Positions 1-4,471 of a DNA stretch of 5,076 nucleotides are shown in pieces. How positions within the stretch are numbered: the stretch's first letter is position 1; each line of letters starts with the position of its first letter. The stretch covers positions 2,426 through 7,501 of the forward strand of contig DQHT01000063.1 of NCBI GenBank assembly GCA_003531115.1, written 5' to 3'. Under the pieces are notes generated by a model, which was given only the letters and a program-made list of their open reading frames with translations, was not told the origin of the DNA and did no database searches. This DNA comes from Bacteroidota bacterium. Lineage in GTDB: Bacteria > Bacteroidota > Bacteroidia > UBA8524. Made by a program: the position numbers and the translations under genes.

Positions 1-785
1 ACGATTCGTACCTGCCCGCTGTTGAGTTGAACGGAGGTCGCCCGGTTTTTGCCGAGCTAAAATTTCCAAACTATGCAGTCGATTGGGATGAGGTAAGGAA
101 ACTGATCACCTTCAAAACCCGCATGATCATCATCAATACCCCGAATAACCCAACGGGAATGGCCTTTTCTGCCCTTGATATGCAGAAGCTCCAGAAGCTC
201 ACGGAAAATTCAGACATCATCATCCTGAGCGATGAAGTGTATGAGCATATTTTGTTCGAAGGACTTGAGCACCAATCCGTAGCCCGTTATCCGAAATTAG
301 CAGAGCGGAGTTTTATTATCAGTTCTTTTGGAAAAACTTACCACAATACCGGTTGGAAAATGGGATACTGTCTGGCCCCGGCAAATTTGACCAAAGAGTT
401 CAGAAAGATCTATCAGTTTATGGCTTTTAGTGCCAATACACCCATTCAATATGCCCTGGCAGATTTTATGGATGAAAAGGAAGAGTACCTCAAGTTGAGT
501 GCTTTTTACCAGGCCAAACGCGATTTATTTCAAAAGGCATTGAAGGGGTCAAAATGGAAGATATTGCCTTGCCAGGGTTCTTATTTTCAGTTATTGGGTT
601 ATGAAAAGATCACCCATGAAGCGGATCAGGATTATGCCCGTAGGTTGGTGAAGGAACATAAGATCGCAGCCATTCCGCCGTCTTCTTTTTATCGGAAGGC
701 AAAGGATAATCATGTATTGCGGTTTTGTTTTGCGAAAGAAGATGAAACCTTGCTCCGTGCGGCAGAGATCCTTCACGGGGTATAA
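1..785 (+). CDS. Methionine/glutamine aminotransferase, PLP fold type I (YbdL/KAT-like), 5' truncated by the window edge
   Basis: Open from the window edge (first full codon at 3, Asp) to TAA at 783-785, 260 codons. Family members are about 380-390 aa, so roughly 120 N-terminal residues lie outside. Visible class I/II aminotransferase landmarks are NTPNNPTG (residues 45-52), SDEVYEH with the PLP-pyridine Asp (76-82), and SSFGKTYHNTGWK with the Schiff-base lysine encoded at 333-335. The C-terminal VLRFCFAK contains the carboxylate-binding Arg (720-722). The opening residues DSYLPAVELNGG and the RFCFAK ending are typical of the YbdL/kynurenine aminotransferase branch, which transfers amino groups between methionine, glutamine or aromatic amino acids and 2-oxo acids in the cytoplasm. 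The downstream omega-amidase supports glutamine as amino donor. Aspartate or kynurenine aminotransferase activity cannot be excluded. The TTG at 27 is an internal codon, not a start. Confidence 0.93.
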   Translation, partial: DSYLPAVELNGGRPVFAELKFPNYAVDWDEVRKLITFKTRMIIINTPNNPTGMAFSALDMQKLQKLTENSDIIILSDEVYEHILFEGLEHQSVARYPKLAERSFIISSFGKTYHNTGWKMGYCLAPANLTKEFRKIYQFMAFSANTPIQYALADFMDEKEEYLKLSAFYQAKRDLFQKALKGSKWKILPCQGSYFQLLGYEKITHEADQDYARRLVKEHKIAAIPPSSFYRKAKDNHVLRFCFAKEDETLLRAAEILHGV

Positions 786-791
786 ATAAAA

Positions 792-817
792 AAGCCACCC
801 TGCGAACAAGGTGGCTT
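792..817. terminator. Hairpin after the aminotransferase gene, probable terminator
   Basis: An 8-bp perfect stem, AAGCCACC (792-799) with GGTGGCTT (810-817), encloses a 10-nt loop seven bases after the aminotransferase stop codon. On the + strand the following TTAATAT is only a weak U tract. On the - strand the same stem is followed by six T residues, which is stronger. It may therefore stop transcription in both directions, and could end a minus-strand transcript coming from 827-890. Confidence 0.55.
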
Positions 818-826
818 AATATAGAA

Positions 827-883
827 TATCTCTGGCTTGTAGGGTTTAGACCCCCTTCGTGAAGCCCGCGTTGCCCGGAGATA
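827..883. other. Foldable multi-stem element upstream of the omega-amidase gene, unassigned
   Basis: A 9-bp outer stem pairs 827-835 (TATCTCTGG) with 875-883 (CCGGAGATA), with one G-U pair. Inside are two small hairpins: GGG/CCC at 842-844/851-853, and CTTC/GAAG at 855-858/861-864. An alternative pairing GGCTT/AAGCC (834-838/862-866) competes with them. The GC-rich core sits between AT-rich flanks and is bordered by nine A residues on the right. It matches no riboswitch or RNA family I recognise. It could be a 5' leader structure of the + strand amidase gene, a small RNA on the - strand ending at the 792-817 hairpin, or an intergenic palindromic repeat. Confidence 0.35.
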
Positions 884-923
884 AAAAAAAATTATGCAAA
901 AGTGCTAACTAAATGATTATCAG

Positions 924-1703
924 GTGAAAAAAGACAACTTAAGCATAAAAATTATCCAAACGACGCTCTTTTGGGAAGATGAAAAAGCGAATTTACATGC
1001 TTTCGAACCCCTCATTTCGGCGGGGAAAAAAGCAGATCTGGTTCTTTTACCTGAAATGTTCGCTACCGGCTTTAGCATGCAGCCTGAAATATATGCAGAT
1101 GGTTCAGACCGGGTATTGGGATGGATGCAAAAGATGGCCATAAACACCGGACAGGCCTTATGTGGCTCGGCTATGGTTGAGGAGGAAGGAAAATATTTTA
1201 ATCGCCTGTATTTTGTAAAGCCTGATGGAGACACAAGCTATTACGACAAGCGCCATTTGTTTACCATGGGCCAGGAGCCTGAACATTATAGTGCGGGTAT
1301 GGAAAGGTTGATCGTACATTATCTGGGATGGAAAATTTTACCCCTGGTATGTTATGATCTGCGTTTCCCGGTTTTTAGCCGCAATGATGTGGGTTACGAT
1401 CTTTTGCTCTATGTAGCCAACTGGCCGGAAGTCCGTTCTACCCATTGGCGAACCTTACTCAGGGCCAGGGCAATGGAAAACCAGGCTTATGTTCTGGCGT
1501 GTAATCGGGTGGGTATAGATGGCAATGGCATCGATCACAGTGGAGATTCGGCGGTGATCGATTTCAGGGGTGAGGTAATGGCAGAATGCAGTCACGAAGC
1601 GAAGATCCTGGAAGAAACCTTGTCCTATTCAGAACTGCAGGAAGCCAGAGAAAAATTCCCTGTCCTGGGCGATGCCGATGATTTTTCAGCCGACTGGAAA
1701 TAA
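924..1703 (+). CDS. Omega-amidase of the nitrilase superfamily (YafV/NIT2-like)
   Basis: A 259-aa C-N hydrolase, close to the 256 aa of E. coli YafV. The Glu-Lys-Cys triad is complete: Glu44 in LLPEMF, Lys109 in DKRHLF and the nucleophile Cys143 in VCYDLRFP. Further family marks are the ANWP segment (165-168), RARAMENQ (180-187) and FPVLGDADDF near the C-terminus. Known members hydrolyse 2-oxoglutaramate and 2-oxosuccinamate to the dicarboxylic oxo acid plus ammonia in the cytoplasm. Position behind a glutamine-type aminotransferase supports this role over general nitrilase activity. The start is GTG at 924: the upstream in-frame ATG at 894 is followed by TAA at 906, and alignment with YafV begins within a few residues of this GTG. 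No Shine-Dalgarno sequence is seen. The last 79 nt overlap the 3' end of the convergent SDR gene. Confidence 0.92.
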   Translation: MKKDNLSIKIIQTTLFWEDEKANLHAFEPLISAGKKADLVLLPEMFATGFSMQPEIYADGSDRVLGWMQKMAINTGQALCGSAMVEEEGKYFNRLYFVKPDGDTSYYDKRHLFTMGQEPEHYSAGMERLIVHYLGWKILPLVCYDLRFPVFSRNDVGYDLLLYVANWPEVRSTHWRTLLRARAMENQAYVLACNRVGIDGNGIDHSGDSAVIDFRGEVMAECSHEAKILEETLSYSELQEAREKFPVLGDADDFSADWK

Positions 1704-2647
1704 GGCTGGTTCAGGTCATCCAAAATATCTTTCAGGTTTTCAAATTCGAAATAAAATCCATCATTCAGCAAACGTTCCGGGATCACACAACGGCTTTTTA
1801 GAACCAGTTCAGCTTCGGTGCGAATAAGCAGGGCTCCTAATTTTACCAGCCAGCGAGGTTGGTCGATCTGAGGAAGTTTTGGCGGGTAAGAAGCCAGAAG
1901 GCGCATAAAATCTATATTCTGTATCGGCCTTGGAATACACAGGTTATAGGCTCCCATGCAACGTTCGTTCAAAACAAATTCCATCGCCCGCACAAAATCG
2001 TTTTCGTGCAGCACGCTCATAAACTGACGTCCGTTTCCCTGTTTCCCGGCCAAACAAAACGAAGCCAGTTTTTTCAGAACAGGAAATGCCCCGCCACTTC
2101 GTCCAAAAACGAGTCCGCAGCGTAGCACCACTTTTCGCGTTCTATGTTCATGCGCATCCTGAAAAGCTTTTTCCCAGGCCAGACAAACATCTTCCGAAAA
2201 ATTCCCGCCCGGGGTCGCTGACAACTCGGTTTGCAGTTCCTGGCTGTCGGGATAAATGGTGGCGGAAGAAAGGTTAACCCAAACTTCCGGGGGCATGGCA
2301 CAGGCATTAACGGCCTTGCCCAGGTAGGTGGTGGTTTTTACCCGGGAATCCATGATTTCCTTTTTGTTTTTGGCTGTGTAGCGGCAGTCCACCGATTTTC
2401 CCGCCAGATTGATCAGGGCAAAGGCGCCTTCGAGGGCAGGTGCCAGGTCTTCAGGTTTGTCAGGGTATTTCAGATACTCCGCTCCTTCACCCGCCTCCAC
2501 TGGCGTTACGGCGGGCTTGCCCGCTGAAGCCTTAGCGTAGGCGCGGCCCAAGACCAAAAATTCATAACGATCCGATAGGGAAGAAATAAGCAGGCGCCCC
2601 AGATATCCGGAGCCGCCTGCTAAAACGATCAGCCTTTTATAAGCCAT
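1625..2647 (-). CDS. TIGR01777/YfcH-type NAD(P)-dependent epimerase-like SDR with repeat insertion and C-terminal extension
   Basis: A 340-aa protein; E. coli YfcH is 297. The nucleotide-binding loop is LAGGSGYLG (9-17). INLAGKSVDCRY (79-90), NLSSATIYP (125-133), CGLVFGRSGGAFP (177-189) and the C-terminal CVIPERLLNDGFYFEF (287-302, DUF1731) are the family's conserved blocks. The extra length has two sources. About 21 residues (36-56, DNA 2480-2542) rich in Ala, Gly and Lys are inserted after the strand-2 LVLGR, encoded by a palindromic repeat. About 27 residues (314-340) run past the conserved end, antisense to the amidase gene. Start ATG at 2645-2647 was chosen because Rossmann strand 1 begins at once; the in-frame ATG at 2728 would add 27 residues lying within the upstream gene. 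The start overlaps the preceding gene by 11 nt. The true substrate of this family is not established. Confidence 0.9.
   Translation of the reverse strand: MAYKRLIVLAGGSGYLGRLLISSLSDRYEFLVLGRAYAKASAGKPAVTPVEAGEGAEYLKYPDKPEDLAPALEGAFALINLAGKSVDCRYTAKNKKEIMDSRVKTTTYLGKAVNACAMPPEVWVNLSSATIYPDSQELQTELSATPGGNFSEDVCLAWEKAFQDAHEHRTRKVVLRCGLVFGRSGGAFPVLKKLASFCLAGKQGNGRQFMSVLHENDFVRAMEFVLNERCMGAYNLCIPRPIQNIDFMRLLASYPPKLPQIDQPRWLVKLGALLIRTEAELVLKSRCVIPERLLNDGFYFEFENLKDILDDLNQPYFQSAEKSSASPRTGNFSLASCSSE
2480..2543 (-). repeat. In-frame palindromic repeat inside the SDR gene
   Basis: A GC-rich block lies inside the SDR reading frame. Its centre is the palindrome GCGGGCTTGCCCGC (2511-2524). The flanks form a broken outer stem in which CGCCT on the left faces AGGCG on the right. 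Its right flank GAAGCCTTAGCGTAGGCG shares GAAGC and the exact 10-mer AGCGTAGGCG (2534-2543) with the intergenic palindrome at 3011-3078. It is translated without stops and adds an Ala/Gly/Lys-rich linker, like the in-frame palindromic elements known from Rickettsia. Exact element borders cannot be fixed from one copy. Confidence 0.6.
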
Positions 2648-2990
2648 ATTGTTCCCGTTTGCGGAGTTTAAAGAATACGAACATGTTAAAGAAGTGCATG
2701 GCACCAAAGATGAGGATGATGGTCCCAATTTTCAGGCTTAAGGTTTCCATCAATTCCCGCTGACTAAGAATTTCCCGGGCGATATTCATGGAAAATACCG
2801 CATAGCCGATATTTACCAGGTAGTATCCAACCAGAAGCAGCCGGTCGACCGCTTCGGCCAATTCGAGGTTGCCATGAAAGATATCGCGCAGGAATACACG
2901 CCCGTTGCGAAAGAGGGTTCTACCAACAATGACGGTAAGTACTGTGGTAACGAGGAGGTAAATGCTGTAGGCTAAAACGTGCTTGTCCAT
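2637..2990 (-). CDS. Conserved 117-aa membrane protein, three predicted helices, function unknown
   Basis: The ATG at 2988-2990 opens a 117-aa hydrophobic protein with segments at about residues 5-23, 51-68 and 86-108. The loop GRTLFRNGRVFLRDIF (23-38) followed by LAEAVDRLLLVGYYLVNIGYA (44-64) resembles a widespread bacterial family of small uncharacterised integral membrane proteins. The C-terminus KLRKREQ is basic and, by the positive-inside rule, likely cytoplasmic. The stop TAA (2637-2639) lies 11 nt inside the SDR gene start at 2647, so the two are probably co-translated. It follows the other membrane gene after a 122-bp gap holding a palindromic repeat. I do not recognise a function. 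Confidence 0.8.
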   Translation of the reverse strand: MDKHVLAYSIYLLVTTVLTVIVGRTLFRNGRVFLRDIFHGNLELAEAVDRLLLVGYYLVNIGYAVFSMNIAREILSQRELMETLSLKIGTIILIFGAMHFFNMFVFFKLRKREQYGL

Positions 2991-3010
2991 GATTTTTGAT
3001 TTATGATTTT

Positions 3011-3078
3011 CTTCGTCCGCCGAAGCTTTTTATGAATTAAACTATGATTACGATAAGTTCAGAAAGCGTAGGCGGATG
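3011..3078. repeat. Intergenic palindromic repeat between the two membrane protein genes
   Basis: CGTCCGCC (3014-3021) pairs with GGCGGATG (3071-3078) with one G-U. A symmetrical 3x3 internal loop follows, then GCTTT (3025-3029) pairs with AAAGC (3063-3067). A local hairpin CTTCG/CGAAG (3011-3015/3021-3025) is an alternative fold. The left GAAGC and right AGCGTAGGCG also occur, 9 bases closer in sense, in the SDR intragenic repeat. Here they are separated by a further AT-rich stretch of about 33 nt, as if the core had been expanded. No terminator U tract is present. Confidence 0.6.
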
Positions 3079-3084
3079 ATTTGT

Positions 3085-3110
3085 AATTTGGAATTTGGAA
3101 CTTGGAATTT
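3085..3110. repeat. Short 7-bp tandem repeat (AATTTGG, 3.7 copies)
   Basis: AATTTGG, AATTTGG, AACTTGG and AATTT follow one another immediately after the palindromic repeat, ending three bases before the stop codon of the upstream membrane gene (3113-3115). Such microrepeats often sit in intergenic DNA and can vary in copy number. No function is implied. Confidence 0.65.
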
Positions 3111-3112
3111 AT

Positions 3113-3496
3113 TTACTCTATATCCCATACTTCATGTTCACTTTTAACCATTTGTAATTCCCGGTAGGCTATACTCATATTCCAAAACGCCATTCCGCCC
3201 CCAACAAAAAGCAAGGCAAGGAGGTAGTAGAACGTCAAGAAATCCGCACCAAAAGGGAGCTGACAGAAAATTCCGGTAATGACAACGCCTAAAAGCCATT
3301 TTTCATAGGTATGCCGGGCCCTGACAGGATGCGGACGGGTACCAAAGGCCAGAAGAATAGCCATAAGAAATTGCCATCCGCCCAGTCCGAAGTAAAATCC
3401 AAAAAACAGGTAATAAGGGTCAAAGATGGCGCTGACAAGACTCAATACGAGGATGCCAATTTGCGCCAGGAAGTCGATGTGATGGAGTGTTTTCAT
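3113..3496 (-). CDS. 127-aa membrane protein, four predicted helices, function unknown
   Basis: The ATG at 3494-3496 starts a strongly hydrophobic protein with segments at about residues 9-25, 28-51, 67-83 and 87-111. A polar link FGTRPHPVRARHTYEK (51-66) lies between helices 2 and 3, and an acidic tail follows (114-127). There is no signal peptide or catalytic motif that I recognise. The gene lies 61 nt downstream of the GbsR-type regulator on the same strand, with a perfect 9-bp inverted repeat 16-41 nt before its start, so regulation by that protein is likely. It is followed by a second small membrane gene and the SDR gene. A role in envelope or osmotic adaptation would fit a GbsR context, but that is inference only. 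Confidence 0.75.
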   Translation of the reverse strand: MKTLHHIDFLAQIGILVLSLVSAIFDPYYLFFGFYFGLGGWQFLMAILLAFGTRPHPVRARHTYEKWLLGVVITGIFCQLPFGADFLTFYYLLALLFVGGGMAFWNMSIAYRELQMVKSEHEVWDIE

Positions 3497-3511
3497 TTTC
3501 TTTTTATTTTG

Positions 3512-3537
3512 ATACTTTCAGAAAAATATGAAAGTAT
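3512..3537. promoter_or_regulatory. Operator-like palindrome before the membrane gene cassette
   Basis: ATACTTTCA (3512-3520) and TGAAAGTAT (3529-3537) are perfect 9-bp inverted arms around an 8-nt spacer. The same core and spacer, CTTTCA-N8-TGAAAG, recur before the regulator gene at 4089-4108. A MarR/GbsR dimer would suit a site of this size. I see no confident -33/-7 promoter pair here, although TATTTTTC on the - strand within the site is a near match to a -7 box. Confidence 0.7.
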
Positions 3538-3557
3538 AGATTAAAAAAAAGGGTCTT

Positions 3558-4061
3558 CTATTTGGTCAGTAATTTTAAAAAGTTGTTCATAAACCAATTT
3601 TCGTCTGCCCGGATCAAAAGGTCAATGGTTTTATCCGCTTTGCCAATTACTTTATTGAGGTCGGCAACGGTTGTTTCAAATTGTTTCCCCGCTTCGCTGC
3701 TGTCTTTTACCTGTTGAAGATCGGCTATCGTTCCAACCAGGGGCTCGAGTTCGCGTTTTCTCCGCTCTTTAACGATTTGCATGGCGACCTTCCACATATC
3801 TTTTTCCGCCGAAAAAAACTCACGCCTTTCGCCGGTTTTGAATTCTTTAAAGACCAGACCCCAGTCCATCAAAGCCCGCACATTCATATTGGTATTTCCC
3901 CTGGATATCTGGAGTTCTTCCATGATCTCCTCTGTACTAAGTGACTTCGGACTGATCAGCAACAGGGCATGGATCTGCGCCATCGTGCGGCTAATACCCC
4001 AATTGCTACCGAGGGTACCCCATGTCTGGATGAATTTTTCCTTGCCTTCCTGCAGATTCAT
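3558..4061 (-). CDS. GbsR/MarR-family winged-helix transcriptional regulator
   Basis: A 167-aa cytoplasmic DNA-binding protein. The N-terminal KEKFIQTWGTLGSNWGISRT (8-26) and MAQIHALLLIS (27-37) are the hallmark opening of the GbsR-like (COG1510) branch of MarR regulators. The helix-turn-helix covers about 42-70 (STEEIMEEL, then ISRGNTNMNVRAL), and the wing about 74-86 with the motif TGERREFF. The C-terminal part (98-150) is charged and helical and probably forms the dimer interface. In Bacillus, GbsR represses choline/glycine-betaine genes, but many Bacteroidota members are unlinked to betaine and their ligands are unknown; no betaine gene is visible here. The start ATG at 4059-4061 fits the family's N-terminus. 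The palindrome at 4088-4109, overlapping its own promoter, indicates autoregulation. Its stop is TAG at 3558-3560, followed on this strand by a run of eight T without a good stem. Confidence 0.93.
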   Translation of the reverse strand: MNLQEGKEKFIQTWGTLGSNWGISRTMAQIHALLLISPKSLSTEEIMEELQISRGNTNMNVRALMDWGLVFKEFKTGERREFFSAEKDMWKVAMQIVKERRKRELEPLVGTIADLQQVKDSSEAGKQFETTVADLNKVIGKADKTIDLLIRADENWFMNNFLKLLTK

Positions 4062-4065
4062 GGGT

Positions 4066-4095
4066 CAAAGATAATACAAGTTTTTAAACTTTCAA
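4066..4095 (-). promoter_or_regulatory. Bacteroidetes-type promoter of the regulator gene
   Basis: On the - strand the -7 box TATCTTTG (4073 to 4066) matches TAnnTTTG exactly. TTG (4095 to 4093) lies 19 nt upstream as a -33 element. The TTG falls at the edge of the operator palindrome, so bound repressor would occlude it. Only ACCC separates the -7 box from the ATG, so the transcript would have little or no leader. Confidence 0.7.
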
Positions 4096-4109
4096 TAGTT
4101 TTTGAAAGA
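4088..4109. promoter_or_regulatory. Operator-like palindrome before the regulator gene
   Basis: ACTTTCA (4088-4094) faces TGAAAGA (4103-4109) across an 8-nt spacer, with six perfectly paired bases per arm. It has the same CTTTCA-N8-TGAAAG core as the site at 3512-3537. It covers the -33 region of the regulator promoter, which is the expected place for autorepression. Confidence 0.7.
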
Positions 4110-4127
4110 TATTTTAGATTGACCTGG

Positions 4128-4184
4128 GAGCGGGGGAGCGGGACCTGCGGTCAGAGCGGGGGAGCGGGTTTGGTTGGGAGCGGG
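4128..4184. repeat. GAGCGGG direct repeats
   Basis: The 15-mer GAGCGGGGGAGCGGG occurs at 4128-4142 and again at 4154-4168, with a single GAGCGGG at 4178-4184. Spacing between unit starts is 26 and 24 nt. The block is far more GC-rich than its flanks. On the - strand each unit reads CCCGCTC, which looks like a tRNA acceptor-stem 3' strand. Confidence 0.7.
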
Positions 4185-4206
4185 CGCGTCCTTCGAACCT
4201 ATGACC
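4175..4206 (-). pseudogene. tRNA-3'-end-like fragment
   Basis: On the - strand GGTCATAGG leads into TTCGAAG, then GACGC, GCCCGCT, C and CCA. The segment lengths (7, 5, 7, 1 and 3) match a T-loop, T-stem 3' strand, acceptor 3' strand, discriminator and CCA end. The presumed T-stem halves ATAGG and GACGC do not pair, and no matching 5' acceptor is evident, so this is not a working tRNA. It may be a degenerate remnant or chance. Confidence 0.25.
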
Positions 4207-4264
4207 GTAACGGAGTCAAGGGAATAGCCTAGGTGGAGGGAGCGTCTCAACCACACCGTCTGAT

Positions 4265-4322
4265 GAAATTTTTTGTCCGCTTATCCGGACAAAGCCTTCG
4301 GGAAAGACGAATTTTCCGAGGG
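4265..4322. repeat. Left composite hairpin repeat
   Basis: Two adjacent hairpins. The first pairs TTTGTCCG (4272-4279) with CGGACAAA (4286-4293) around CTTATC. The second pairs imperfectly CCTTCGGGAAA (4295-4305) with TTTTCCGAGGG (4312-4322) around GACGAA. The same two hairpins occur in reverse order at 4940-4998, forming an inverted pair around the lipoprotein gene. The 17-mer GTCCGCTTATCCGGACA is identical in both (4275-4291 and 4973-4989). Confidence 0.8.
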
Positions 4323-4384
4323 ATAAAGGTTTGCGGGATTTAGAAGCTATATTTATATTAGTTTCGGCATGAATTGAAAACTTA

Positions 4385-4410
4385 ACGGGGTTCGATTCCC
4401 GTCCAGACTA
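4385..4410 (+). pseudogene. tRNA T-arm-like fragment
   Basis: ACGGG (4385-4389) and CCCGT (4398-4402) pair perfectly around GTTCGATT, one base longer than a normal T-loop. CCAGACTA follows where an acceptor 3' strand and discriminator would be. No matching 5' acceptor strand or anticodon arm is found upstream, and CCA is absent. It is best read as a remnant of a tRNA 3' end, such as an attachment-site relic, or as coincidence. Confidence 0.35.
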
Positions 4411-4471
4411 GTGGGCAGCACAGGAATGACTGAGAACGAACCGGAGAAAAAGAAAATAAAAAAAGCGGAAT

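Larger units (their letters stand above)
4110..4471. other. Gene-free 362-bp stretch with repeats and tRNA-like fragments
   Basis: No credible reading frame was found on either strand. From left to right it holds GAGCGGG direct repeats (4128-4184), a minus-strand tRNA-3'-end-like segment (4175-4206), the left composite hairpin repeat (4265-4322), an AT-rich stretch (4323-4384) without a convincing promoter, and a T-arm-like segment (4385-4410). The final 60 nt before the lipoprotein start are purine-rich with no clear Shine-Dalgarno site. Confidence 0.6.

Noticed and set aside
920..1234. Minus-strand frame of 104 codons opposite the amidase gene
   Set aside because: It is antisense to the conserved Glu and Lys motif region of the amidase and has no recognisable features.
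1859..2527. Several + strand reading frames opposite the SDR gene (for example 1859-2125 and 2231-2527)
   Set aside because: Their translations show no domain signal and lie antisense to a gene with clear family motifs throughout; they are shadows.
2648..2728. Longer SDR start at the in-frame ATG at 2728
   Set aside because: The extra 27 residues are Ser-rich, lie wholly in the coding region of the upstream membrane gene, and precede the Rossmann strand that normally opens the protein.
3540..3560. Terminator after the regulator gene
   Set aside because: On the - strand there is a run of eight T after GACCC, but no convincing inverted repeat before it; read-through into the membrane genes is possible.
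3681..4232. Plus-strand frames overlapping the regulator and the adjacent repeat block
   Set aside because: They are antisense to the winged-helix regulator and end in the GAGCGGG repeats; composition is not protein-like.
4175..4260. A complete class II tRNA on the - strand of about 86 nt
   Set aside because: The ending resembles a tRNA, but T-stem halves do not pair and no 5' acceptor strand complements the 3' one; kept only as a fragment.
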